DNA of 11,086 nucleotides from Pseudomonadota bacterium (GTDB taxonomy: Bacteria; Pseudomonadota; Gammaproteobacteria; Acidithiobacillales; Acidithiobacillaceae). The stretch is from NCBI GenBank assembly GCA_021818125.1, contig JAKAFG010000050.1:1-11086 (forward strand), given 5' to 3'. Below are positions 4,402 through 11,070 of this stretch, piece by piece; the first letter of the stretch is position 1, and each line of letters begins with the position of its first letter. The position numbers and the translations under genes are program-made. Below the pieces are notes generated by a model. The model searched no databases and was not told where the DNA came from. It worked only from the letters and a program-made list of their open reading frames with translations.

Positions 4402-6909
4402 TCACAAGCCGTACCGAACGAACCGCTGGCGGGCATGATCCACCCAACCGTCGCGGATATGCGACGGCAACCGCTCTTTCAGCCATTCGATGGGCCACTG
4501 CCGCCCAAAGGCTTGTTTCAGTTCCGCGATCCGCTTCACTTCTCTGGGGTCGCTGACGCCCGTAAACGCGAGCGTCACCGGCCCCATGTCAAAACTCACC
4601 ATACGCCGACCCTCCGGGGAGAAGATGTAGTAGTCCTGCTTCGGTATGGCTGTCTGTAACAACTCGATTTGTCGATCTTCCAGACCGAAATCGACGTACA
4701 AGGGCTGCAGCTTCTGGCTACCCGCCTTATCATTCGGCAAGAAAATCTTCGTGGGACAGGATTCCATCAATACCGGGAGCAGCGGACTGTCTTTCAGATC
4801 CGCCAGGGATTGCGTGGCGAACACCACGGCGGCGTTCTTCTTCCGCAGTTCCTTCAGCCATTTGCGAAGAATCACTAAGAACTGCTCGTTGTCCAGCATC
4901 GTCCAGCCTTCGTCCAGAGGGATCAGCGTGGGCCTGCCGTCCAGCATCTGCTCGATGCGGTGGAACAGATACAGCAAGGTCGGCACCGTGACGAGCTTCG
5001 CTGTTTCGCCGCTTTGCAGCAGGTTTTCCAGTTCAAAGGTGATGAACCGGCTGTTATCCAGCTTCAGGCCGTCGTGGCGGGCATCCAGCAGCGTGCCAGA
5101 GCGGCCCGTGCCGGTATAAAACCCGATAGCATCTTTCAGCCCCTCGTGCTGCAACAGCGAGTGTACATCCGTCAGCGACCGCCCCTCTTCACCCGCCAGC
5201 CCCACGACCGCATTGTGGATAACAGCCCGTTCCGCGGGCGTGATGATCATTCCCTGCAATGCCGCCAGGGATTCCAACCAATTTTCCGCGAAGCCGCGCT
5301 CTATGGCGGATTCCGCTACGCGATCCAGCGGGGCGAACGTCAGATCCGAGAGTTCACCGGCGATATCGTAGTGCTGCCCGCCCACGGCTTCGGTGAGCGC
5401 GTACATGCTGCGCCCTTTGTCGAAGCTGATCACCCGCGCATCCTTGTAGCGCAGCCATTGCGCGGCCAGCAGGGCCAGCAGGGAGGACTTGCCCGCACCC
5501 GTTGGGCCAGCGATCAGCGTGTGTCCCAGATCGCCCACATGTAAATTAAGCCGATACGGGGTATCACCCGAAGTCTTTGCATATGTGAGCGCCGGGGCTT
5601 TCTTGCCGTCTACCCGCATCAGCGGTGAAGGACAGCGCAGACTGCCCGGCCAGACGGATGTTTTGGGGGAGAGATCCACGTAATTGAGACTGTGCATCAA
5701 TGGGCGGCGCACGTTTTCCCAGGTGTGCCCCGGAAGGCTGCCCAGAAAGGCTTCCACGGCATTCGTGCTTTCACGAAAAGGGACAAAACCACTGTTATTG
5801 ATGAACTCTTCGACGATCCGCGCCCGCTCGTTCAGCTCCGCCAGATCGGGGTCCATCAACACTACGGTCGCCGAAAAATAGCCGTAACGCACCGTGCCGC
5901 TCATCGCCTCGCCCGCTGCGACCTGCGCATCATTGGCCATCGCTGTAGCGTCGCTATTTGCGTTTTGTGCTGGCAGATTGCCCTTATCAATGACGGCACC
6001 AGCGTAATCCCGCACGCTGAATCGCGCGCCGAACCAGTGCTCCTTGTACTTCTCAATCAGCTTCTTGGCCCCATTCTGGTTCAGGAAGATGAATCGGGTG
6101 GTGTAGCGCAGCGGAAACGGCAGGTTGTGCAACGATTCAAGAATTTCCGGCTGGGTGGACTGTGGATAGCCGGTAAACGTAATGACCCGGATATGCCGGT
6201 CGTCGATCTTCGGTTCCAGCCCGGCCACGAACTCGTGATGGCCGATCACCGTATCCAGGTACACCGGGAAGTCCGGCGCGTTCACGGGATGTGGCTGGCC
6301 CGTCAGGCATTCGTGCAGATGCGTCAGCAAGCCGGTATCGTCCAGCGGGGTCACGCGCAGGCGGTTCGCCAACATGCCTGCAACACTATCCACCGTAGCG
6401 GTGAATTTGCGGATCACGGCGGCGAACGTTTTTTTCTGCTGTTCGTTACGCCGAGCGACAAAAATCTGCCCCGCCACGATTTCGCTGTCCGGCGGGGTTT
6501 GCCAGCTCAGCACGATGTAATACCGCGACAAAAAGTGAGCGGATTCCTGCTGCCATTGCTGACGCCGCTCATCATCTATGAGCCGCGAAATTGGGTCGGC
6601 AAAATGGTTCTCTGCGGGGTCGATATATTCGTCCGCCGGTACGCGAATAGCCGTTATATGCGATGCCCACCCCTCGCCCATACCCACCAGGGCGGCGTTG
6701 ACCATAGAGGAAAGGCGATTGATGGACGCATGCGACATGCTTTGCAGGTCCGGCCCGGAAAACTGCAACACCGCCATCAGGGAACCGTCTTTGTTGAGTG
6801 CAACGGCACAGGGCTTACCCCGCACCGTCGCGGAATCGACCAACATAGCAAGGTTCAGGAGGTCGGGAAGCGCCTGGTTCTTACTGCGGAACTCACGCAC
6901 GTTCAGCAT
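4402..6909 (-). CDS. trbE: VirB4/TrbE-family conjugation ATPase (835 aa)
   Basis: This is the large ATPase of a conjugative type IV secretion system, which powers pilus assembly and substrate transfer at the inner membrane. Walker A is GPTGAGKS (residues ~468-475, within GHTLIAGPTGAGKSS) and Walker B is LIPLDEGW with D666-E667. The N-terminal half has TrbE-like blocks such as VALNKDGSLMAVLQFSGPDL. The length matches TrbE of IncP plasmids, and the order trbB-C-D-E supports the P-type assignment. The start at ATG 6907-6909 is preferred: it follows the trbD stop by one base and has AAGGGG about ten bases upstream. A longer form from 6954 would add 15 residues overlapping trbD without a good ribosome site. 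The ORF is intact, with no frameshift. Confidence 0.93.
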   Translation of the reverse strand: MLNVREFRSKNQALPDLLNLAMLVDSATVRGKPCAVALNKDGSLMAVLQFSGPDLQSMSHASINRLSSMVNAALVGMGEGWASHITAIRVPADEYIDPAENHFADPISRLIDDERRQQWQQESAHFLSRYYIVLSWQTPPDSEIVAGQIFVARRNEQQKKTFAAVIRKFTATVDSVAGMLANRLRVTPLDDTGLLTHLHECLTGQPHPVNAPDFPVYLDTVIGHHEFVAGLEPKIDDRHIRVITFTGYPQSTQPEILESLHNLPFPLRYTTRFIFLNQNGAKKLIEKYKEHWFGARFSVRDYAGAVIDKGNLPAQNANSDATAMANDAQVAAGEAMSGTVRYGYFSATVVLMDPDLAELNERARIVEEFINNSGFVPFRESTNAVEAFLGSLPGHTWENVRRPLMHSLNYVDLSPKTSVWPGSLRCPSPLMRVDGKKAPALTYAKTSGDTPYRLNLHVGDLGHTLIAGPTGAGKSSLLALLAAQWLRYKDARVISFDKGRSMYALTEAVGGQHYDIAGELSDLTFAPLDRVAESAIERGFAENWLESLAALQGMIITPAERAVIHNAVVGLAGEEGRSLTDVHSLLQHEGLKDAIGFYTGTGRSGTLLDARHDGLKLDNSRFITFELENLLQSGETAKLVTVPTLLYLFHRIEQMLDGRPTLIPLDEGWTMLDNEQFLVILRKWLKELRKKNAAVVFATQSLADLKDSPLLPVLMESCPTKIFLPNDKAGSQKLQPLYVDFGLEDRQIELLQTAIPKQDYYIFSPEGRRMVSFDMGPVTLAFTGVSDPREVKRIAELKQAFGRQWPIEWLKERLPSHIRDGWVDHARQRFVRYGL

Positions 6910-6910
6910 T

Positions 6911-7297
6911 TTACTGTTTCCCCTTTTTGCCTTTAAGTACAGATTGAAGCGCAAACACCAGGTAATCTATGGGTGCCTGCCGCACGGTATGCACGTCTCC
7001 AGGCCTGGCGTCGATGGACGCGGCACTTGAGTAGAAGGCTTGATATTTCATGCTGCGGTAATTGACTTGCAGCGACTGTGGATCGCGCTTCGCCAGCACC
7101 ACCAGCACCCCCTGTACAATGGCGCAGAGCACCACGGCCGCGACGAGGCCGGGTACCGAGCGCGTCAGCATGAACAATGCAAATCCGCCCCCATAGTTAC
7201 ACAAGACCGCCTTCCGCTCGCCGCCCATCAGCAGCTTGGGGCGGACCAAAGAGGCGTGGAGAACCACCTGGCGGGTTGCACCCTGCGGGTCGGACAT
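6911..7297 (-). CDS. trbD: TrbD/VirB3-family inner-membrane protein (128 aa)
   Basis: Position between trbC and trbE and sequence both support TrbD: an N-terminal HASLVRPKLLMGGER block (family members have a similar HASL.RP segment), a hydrophobic region at ~32-68 that can span the membrane once or twice, and the AKRDPQ motif just after it. VirB3-type proteins anchor VirB4 at the membrane. The usual family length is about 100 aa; the extra C-terminal ~45 residues end in a Lys-rich tail (KGKKGKQ). The start lies three bases after the trbC stop; the stop is one base before the trbE start. Confidence 0.8.
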   Translation of the reverse strand: MSDPQGATRQVVLHASLVRPKLLMGGERKAVLCNYGGGFALFMLTRSVPGLVAAVVLCAIVQGVLVVLAKRDPQSLQVNYRSMKYQAFYSSAASIDARPGDVHTVRQAPIDYLVFALQSVLKGKKGKQ

Positions 7298-7300
7298 GAT

Positions 7301-7669
7301 TTACAGCCCAAAAGCGTGCAGGGCAGTCGCCAGCAGGGGCGCATGCGCGCCGATGGTGGCGGAGCTGATACCCGTTTGAGAAACAACCCACCCCGACTGG
7401 CTAATAACGAAACCACCGAACGCTGCGGTAGCCAGGCCCACAATGGAGCGCCCATAGTCATGCTTGAACGCATGTACACCACCATAGCCCAGACCACCAA
7501 GGACGCCGATGGTCCCAACGCCTGGCAATACGGTATTCGTCACGAAAGAATCCATAGAACTGAACGGCCCGCCAGCGGCGGCAAGCGCGGCCACGGTGCC
7601 CAGCAGAGACAAGCCGAAAACAATGCCACTACGAATAGCCAGCGTTTTTACGGTGATACGATTTTTCAT
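7301..7669 (-). CDS. trbC: TrbC/VirB2-family pilin (122 aa)
   Basis: A long signal peptide (basic start MKNRITVKTLAIR, hydrophobic core, likely cut near ALAAA-GGPF at ~32) is followed by a mature ~90-residue protein with two glycine-rich membrane helices (~46-67, PGVGTIGVLGGLGYGGVHAF; ~74-96, SIVGLATAAFGGFVISQSGW) joined by a short basic loop (KHDYGR). This is the standard layout of VirB2/TrbC prepilins, which are held in the inner membrane before being polymerised. AAAGGAG about eight bases before the ATG is a strong ribosome site. The next gene starts three bases after its stop. Assignment rests on topology and operon place; pilin sequences vary widely. Confidence 0.75.
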   Translation of the reverse strand: MKNRITVKTLAIRSGIVFGLSLLGTVAALAAAGGPFSSMDSFVTNTVLPGVGTIGVLGGLGYGGVHAFKHDYGRSIVGLATAAFGGFVISQSGWVVSQTGISSATIGAHAPLLATALHAFGL

Positions 7670-7740
7670 TTTATAACTCCTTTAGAAAAAACAAATTATG
7701 TAACCCGATATAGCGACAGCACCCAACAACTTTTTGACAT

Positions 7741-8262
7741 TTATCCGCTGAGGATGCGGACAAAATGGGGCATAATCTCAACAATGACCCCGGCTTGCCG
7801 CGCGATAGTATAGAGGCAGGTCAAGCGGGATTGCATTGGCCAGTTGACGGGTGCATTCCCGGTCACTCCTGCGCCCAATTTGACCGGTAAACCAATGACA
7901 ACTTTGATCGCTTTGTAGAGTGGAGCTTTTCCAGCGCCGACCCATTTATTGGGGTGCCAGTTGTTGGTAGTTGCCAGTACACCCGACGGGTAGCCGGATG
8001 CCCGGAGCCAGTTCTGCGGCGGGCGCCCTTTCCTGGTGCCGTGTTCCGCCCCCGCGACCGGCACCGGGGCCAGCGGACGCGGTTTCACCGGCACATGAAG
8101 ACGAATGGGACCAGCGGGGATCTTCGCTGGCGGATTATTTACGGGCGGCGAAGGCGGCACCAACCAGGCAGGCGGCACGCCCGCCAGCCCCGATCCCACA
8201 TGCGATTGCACTGATCGAACTATCGGCACTGGTGCTTCAATGTGGCCTAGGGCGTAATACAT
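7741..8262 (-). CDS. Proline-rich protein of unknown function between trbB and trbC (173 aa)
   Basis: The chosen start (MYYALGHIEAPVP, ATG at 8260-8262) lies four bases after the trbB stop; the longer frame overlaps trbB by 68 bases and is less likely. Residues ~27-70 are very rich in proline and valine (for example WLVPPSPPVNNPPAKIPAGP and VPVKPRPLAPVP), suggesting an extended linker. The C-terminal ~80 residues look folded (NNWHPNKWVGAGKAPLYKAI, and a final RLTCLYTIARQAGVIVEIMP). No signal peptide or membrane helix is seen, so it is probably cytoplasmic. In the usual trb order trbC follows trbB directly, so this gene is an insertion into the core order. It could be a regulator or an adaptor of the ATPase; no family is recognised. 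Confidence 0.65.
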   Translation of the reverse strand: MYYALGHIEAPVPIVRSVQSHVGSGLAGVPPAWLVPPSPPVNNPPAKIPAGPIRLHVPVKPRPLAPVPVAGAEHGTRKGRPPQNWLRASGYPSGVLATTNNWHPNKWVGAGKAPLYKAIKVVIGLPVKLGAGVTGNAPVNWPMQSRLTCLYTIARQAGVIVEIMPHFVRILSG

Positions 8263-8266
8263 GGTT

Positions 8267-9223
8267 TCACACCGCCTGCTCAAAAAAATACAAAATGTCG
8301 GAAATGCGGCGGCCCGCCGCAGCCTTTGTGTCACGTGTGATTTGTACTACCACGTCCACGGCTTCGTGGATCAAAGCGGTTTGCGACGGCACCCCCGCTT
8401 CTTGACACAACTGGTCCAGGCGCACCAAGGCCGCCCGTGGGTTATTTGCGTGTAGTGTCGCAAGGCCGCCGGGGTGGCCCGTGTTCCAGGCTTTCAGCAG
8501 TGCCAGTGCGCTGCCATCGCGGACCTCACCCACAAAAATACGGTCGGGACGATAGCGTAGGGTGAGCTTCAGAAGGCGGGTCATGTCAATTTTGGTATCC
8601 GGGTCGGTCAACATTGAGACGGTGTTCGGCGCGTTGCATACGATTTCGGCCGTGTCCTCGATGATGATGACGCGCTGGTCCATGCCCGCGATGCGGGCAA
8701 CGTGGTTCGCCAGGGCGTTCAGCAGCGTGGTTTTGCCGCTGCCGGTTCCGCCGCTGACCACTATGTTTTTCCGCGTCTCGACGGCTTGTATCAATTGGTC
8801 ATATTGTTCCGCCGTGATAATGCCGTGATCCCGATAATCTTCTAAGCTGTACACTATCCGCGCAGGCAAGCGAATGCTGAATGTGGGCTGCGCCATCAGC
8901 GGCGGAATGGCCCCCGCGAACCGCGCCCGCAGAAACTCGTCTGGCATGGCCCCCTCGACAATGGGCCGTTCGCGGTTGACCGTGGTGCCCCGGTAATCGG
9001 CCATTAACGCAAGGAGGTTCAGCGTTTTTGCTACCGGCATGTTGGTCAGGTGGATGATGCCCACGCCCCGGCGCTCCACCAGCACCTGCCCGTTGTCATT
9101 CAGCATGATTTCTACAGCCGCCGGATCAGCGAATATCGCACAAATCTCGGAGCCGAGAATGCGGCGCATCTGCTCGATGAGCCGGTCGTGCCGTTCCTGT
9201 TGCGCTTTGTTGATGTCTGGCAT
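8267..9223 (-). CDS. trbB: TrbB/VirB11-family conjugation ATPase (318 aa)
   Basis: The motor ATPase of type IV secretion, a hexamer at the cytoplasmic face of the inner membrane. All motifs are visible: N-terminal domain with IFADPAAVEIMLN (~30-42), Walker A GGTGSGKTT (158-166), Asp box VIIIEDTAE (185-193), Walker B RIFVGEVRD with E233, and His box HPGGLATLHANN (~250-261). The length is normal. AGGGG lies nine to ten bases before the ATG at 9221-9223. It is the first intact gene of the operon; 45 AT-rich bases separate it from a broken relative upstream. Its sequence between ~100 and 130 is less like IncP TrbB than that of the fragment, so the two do not look like a very recent duplication. 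Confidence 0.95.
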   Translation of the reverse strand: MPDINKAQQERHDRLIEQMRRILGSEICAIFADPAAVEIMLNDNGQVLVERRGVGIIHLTNMPVAKTLNLLALMADYRGTTVNRERPIVEGAMPDEFLRARFAGAIPPLMAQPTFSIRLPARIVYSLEDYRDHGIITAEQYDQLIQAVETRKNIVVSGGTGSGKTTLLNALANHVARIAGMDQRVIIIEDTAEIVCNAPNTVSMLTDPDTKIDMTRLLKLTLRYRPDRIFVGEVRDGSALALLKAWNTGHPGGLATLHANNPRAALVRLDQLCQEAGVPSQTALIHEAVDVVVQITRDTKAAAGRRISDILYFFEQAV

Positions 9224-9268
9224 CTGATTTTCACCCCTTAATATGGCAATATGTTAATATAGTTAAAT
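9224..9268. other. AT-rich spacer before trbB
   Basis: A 45-base AT-rich gap between the trbB remnant and intact trbB, with repeated AATATG/TTAATAT steps. A secondary promoter is possible but no convincing -35/-10 pair with standard spacing is seen. Confidence 0.4.
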
Positions 9269-9634
9269 TCAATAAGGTCGCGTGATTGGCCAATTAAATA
9301 TACTTATTTCTTGGGTGTTCGCAATCGTTGTGTGCTTGCGGGTCAGGATGGCGCTTTCGATGACAGCCTGTTGCTCAAGGGGCATACTCCCTTTATCCGC
9401 GTAATCGGTAATGGTAAACACAAGGAGAGCCTTTTTGCGTATGGCAAACACAGGGTTAGAGACGATTGGGGGTGTTAACCCCTTAAAGCAATACCCGCCC
9501 AGCGGCAGTTCGCCCTCGACTGCGGGGTTCAGCAAAATATCGGTGGCGTCCGGGTCGTCCGGGAAGGGCACAATGGACCGTAGCTCTCGGAAGAGCTTAT
9601 TCAGGGCCTTGCGATGTATTTCCAGGTCGCGCAT
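9269..9634 (-). pseudogene. Truncated and internally deleted trbB/virB11 remnant
   Basis: Residues after the ATG at 9634 read like the N-terminal domain of TrbB (DPDATDILLNP), then jump directly to a later family block (EGELPLGGYCFKGLTPPIVS) with about 45-50 residues missing, and continue through FAIRKKALLVFTITDYADKG, as in IncP TrbB, to ESAILTRKH. Just where Walker A should begin the family likeness stops and a short unrelated tail ends at 9269. So there is no ATPase site. GGAGG lies ~13 bases before the ATG; a GTG start at 9658 is also possible. It sits right behind the operon promoter, so it is probably transcribed. Most likely a decayed copy; a small N-domain protein that binds the VirB11 ring is possible but less likely. 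Confidence 0.75.
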
Positions 9635-9663
9635 TGGGGGTTGTACTCCTCCATCCACTACCC

Positions 9664-9676
9664 TAGTATTGTACTA
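9664..9676. promoter_or_regulatory. 13-bp palindrome over the -10 box (possible operator)
   Basis: TAGTA, a 3-base spacer and TACTA form a perfect inverted repeat that covers the -10 element of the leftward promoter and lies 11 bases before the divergent ATG, where a bound repressor could control both directions. No second copy was noticed. Confidence 0.4.
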
Positions 9677-9693
9677 AGAGGTTAGCATGTCAA
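9665..9693 (-). promoter_or_regulatory. Sigma-70-type promoter of the trb operon
   Basis: On the minus strand a perfect TTGACA (9688-9693) is separated by exactly 17 bases from AATACT (9665-9670), a 4/6 match to the -10 box. A second TACAAT nearby is only 14 bases away and less suitable. The start point would be ~25 bases before the first ATG of the operon. The divergent gene's ATG (9687) lies at the edge of the -35 box. Confidence 0.7.
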
Positions 9694-10091
9694 CATTGCG
9701 ACAAAACTATGGAAACTCTACGTTTATGATAATTGTTGAGGTTGTAACTTTAGTTAGGAAAAGCGTGCAGATCCCGACCGAAGCTTTCCCGGTTATGCGT
9801 GAGATGGCGGAGAATCTCTGCAAGAAACAACACTGCTCCTTAGCTTCCATAGAACATAGCGAGGGGATCGTTACCTTTGTCATTCATGCAAACCTGCATC
9901 TTGGCGATCTCGGCAAGCTTGTTGGAGTCATCAAGAGCCATTGGGCGCGGATGCTTAAAAGCGAGTTTCATTTGATGGATGGTGTTTGGTTACCGCGCTA
10001 CTTGGTCCTTTCGGATCGACCGGAAAACAGTGATGAGCTAAAGGCGTCCTGGATCGAGAAGGTTTCAAAAACTTTTGAGGAAGATGATTGA
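9687..10091 (+). CDS. 134-aa protein resembling an inactivated IS200-type (Y1) TnpA fold
   Basis: AAGAGG six bases before the ATG supports this start. Read against IS200/IS605 TnpA from memory, the order of blocks fits: a first strand and basic turn (VEVVTLVRKSVQI for the usual V.VTKYRR.V), a helix (EAFPVMREMAENLCKKQHC), a strand, then GIVTFVIH where TnpA has DHVHLLLS, a helix (LGDLGKLVGVIKSHWARML for the usual S.S.LV..LKG.SSR.L), VWLPRYLVLS (for the usual LW.R.YFV.TVG), and DELKASWIEKV where the catalytic Tyr helix lies. If so, the HUH histidines are replaced (I-V-T) and the Tyr is a Trp, so it could not cut DNA but might still bind hairpins. It is divergent from the trb operon and 21 bases before the protease gene. 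The gene is sound; the fold is a hypothesis. Confidence 0.6.
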   Translation: MSTLRQNYGNSTFMIIVEVVTLVRKSVQIPTEAFPVMREMAENLCKKQHCSLASIEHSEGIVTFVIHANLHLGDLGKLVGVIKSHWARMLKSEFHLMDGVWLPRYLVLSDRPENSDELKASWIEKVSKTFEEDD

Positions 10092-10112
10092 GGAAAAGAA
10101 GAGGATAGTGAT

Positions 10113-10493
10113 ATGGGAATAACACACACAACGATCATGCTGAGCAATCCCGTGAAGCGCGAGCTTGCTCCGCTTGAGGTCAGCGCCCTGGCGGATACCG
10201 GAGCACTGCACCTGTGCATACCGCAGCATGTGGCGATCCAGTTGGATCTTCGGGAACAGGAGAAGCGGGAGGTCACGCTGGCGGATGGTTCCCGGCTCCA
10301 GGTGCCCTATGTCGGCCCTGTAGAGATTCATTTTGGCAATCGGCGCTGTTTCGTGGGCGCTATGGTGATGGGTGACGAGGCGCTGTTGGGCGCTATTCCG
10401 ATGGAGGATATGGATCTGGTGGTGCGCCCGATGACGCGGGAAGTCATGGTCAATCCGTCCAGCCCCAACATTCCGTCGTCATTGGCAAAATAG
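10113..10493 (+). CDS. Clan AA retropepsin-like aspartic protease (126 aa)
   Basis: The catalytic signature ALADTGA (D28-T29-G30) is followed by a retropepsin-like beta-rich domain: REVTLADGSRLQVPYVGPVE, RCFVGAMVMGDEALLGAIP and a family-typical end (VNPSSPNIPSS). This family of ~120-130-aa single-domain proteins is widespread in bacteria; each would supply one Asp and act as a homodimer. The substrate is unknown. No signal peptide is seen, so the protein is probably cytoplasmic. AGAGGA lies ~8 bases before the ATG. The gene follows the TnpA-like gene by 21 bases and precedes a membrane-protein gene by 12, so the three are probably co-transcribed. Confidence 0.85.
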   Translation: MGITHTTIMLSNPVKRELAPLEVSALADTGALHLCIPQHVAIQLDLREQEKREVTLADGSRLQVPYVGPVEIHFGNRRCFVGAMVMGDEALLGAIPMEDMDLVVRPMTREVMVNPSSPNIPSSLAK

Positions 10494-10505
10494 GGGGGTA
10501 CCGTC

Positions 10506-10751
10506 ATGGTACTGGGTATCGCTATTGCGGCATATTATGTTTTCGTTCTGGGCTATGCGGGTATTCTGACCAGGACGATCAACCAGTATCGTTGGCGCGG
10601 CACCATGCCGGGTCCGCTGTTGTTAGTGACCTGGATCGGCATGTTTCTGTCCGGCCCGCTCCTGCTGATCGTGGCGTTGCCGTTGCGTTTGCTCGGCATC
10701 CGCATGTTCCCGGTATTCATCCCCGTTCCCCGGTCGAGGCCCCCGGCATGA
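10506..10751 (+). CDS. Small two-helix inner-membrane protein (81 aa)
   Basis: A G-rich stretch (AGGGGGG) precedes the ATG by seven bases, and the gene starts 12 bases after the protease stop. Two hydrophobic segments are clear: ~2-21 (VLGIAIAAYYVFVLGYAGIL) and ~38-62 (LLLVTWIGMFLSGPLLLIVA), separated by a basic loop (RTINQYRWRG), followed by a Pro/Arg-rich tail. It could anchor or be cut by the neighbouring protease, which is inference from position. No family is recognised. Its stop overlaps the ATG of the next small ORF (ATGA). Confidence 0.65.
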   Translation: MVLGIAIAAYYVFVLGYAGILTRTINQYRWRGTMPGPLLLVTWIGMFLSGPLLLIVALPLRLLGIRMFPVFIPVPRSRPPA

Positions 10752-10951
10752 CCAGTGGGAACCCCAAACGCACAAAGGCCCCCAGGGTTTCCCCCGGAGG
10801 CCTCGGCAACCACCGCCGCCGATCGGTAGTGGTGTTTGGTGCGCGGCGCAAAATGGGATATGCTCCCAAGAACGCCACTTGCAGAGCAGTTAGCCGCTCT
10901 CTGCCGTGGTCCCTTGACCTGACGCAACAGGAAGGAACATGGACAGTATAA
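10748..10951 (+). CDS. Doubtful 67-aa Arg-rich ORF coupled to the membrane-protein gene
   Basis: The ATG overlaps the previous stop (ATGA), which is why it is listed. The protein is basic (for example NHRRRSVVVFGARRKMGY), has no recognisable domain, and the underlying DNA holds short inverted repeats (GCAGAG at 10881-10886 with CTCTGC at 10899-10904; GGCC-containing pair at ~10770-10800) that suggest untranslated or regulatory sequence. It may be a 3' untranslated region rather than a gene. Confidence 0.3.
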   Translation: MTSGNPKRTKAPRVSPGGLGNHRRRSVVVFGARRKMGYAPKNATCRAVSRSLPWSLDLTQQEGTWTV

Positions 10952-11070
10952 CAAATTTTTCCCAGTACAACACCCTCATCCCTTCATCGCTGACAGTTCT
11001 CCGTCCGCCCGATCCTGGATTGCATCACCAGATCAGCCGACGCTCGGGAGCCTGTCATGCGGCCCGCTAG
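10939..11070 (+). CDS. Doubtful 43-aa ORF at the right edge
   Basis: AGGAAGG just before the ATG is a good ribosome site, and the short protein (MDSITNFSQYNTLIPSSL...) has no recognisable motif. It overlaps the 67-aa ORF in another frame. Another ATG at 11057 opens a frame that runs off the right edge, so this region could instead be the leader of a gene outside the window. Confidence 0.25.
   Translation: MDSITNFSQYNTLIPSSLTVLRPPDPGLHHQISRRSGACHAAR

Noticed and set aside
5692..6936. 414-aa plus-strand ORF opposite trbE
   Set aside because: Shadow of trbE; low-complexity His/Arg-rich translation without any family motif.
6910..6954. Longer trbE start giving 850 aa
   Set aside because: It overlaps the trbD end by 44 bases; the ATG at 6909 has a ribosome site and family-like start.
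9671..9693. TTGACA with TACAAT as the operon promoter
   Set aside because: Spacing is only 14 bases; the overlapping AATACT at 17 bases is the better -10 box.
11010..11020. ATCCTG, part of the IncP-type nick-site consensus, as a possible oriT
   Set aside because: Only six bases match and no adjacent inverted repeat or relaxase gene is seen; expected by chance.
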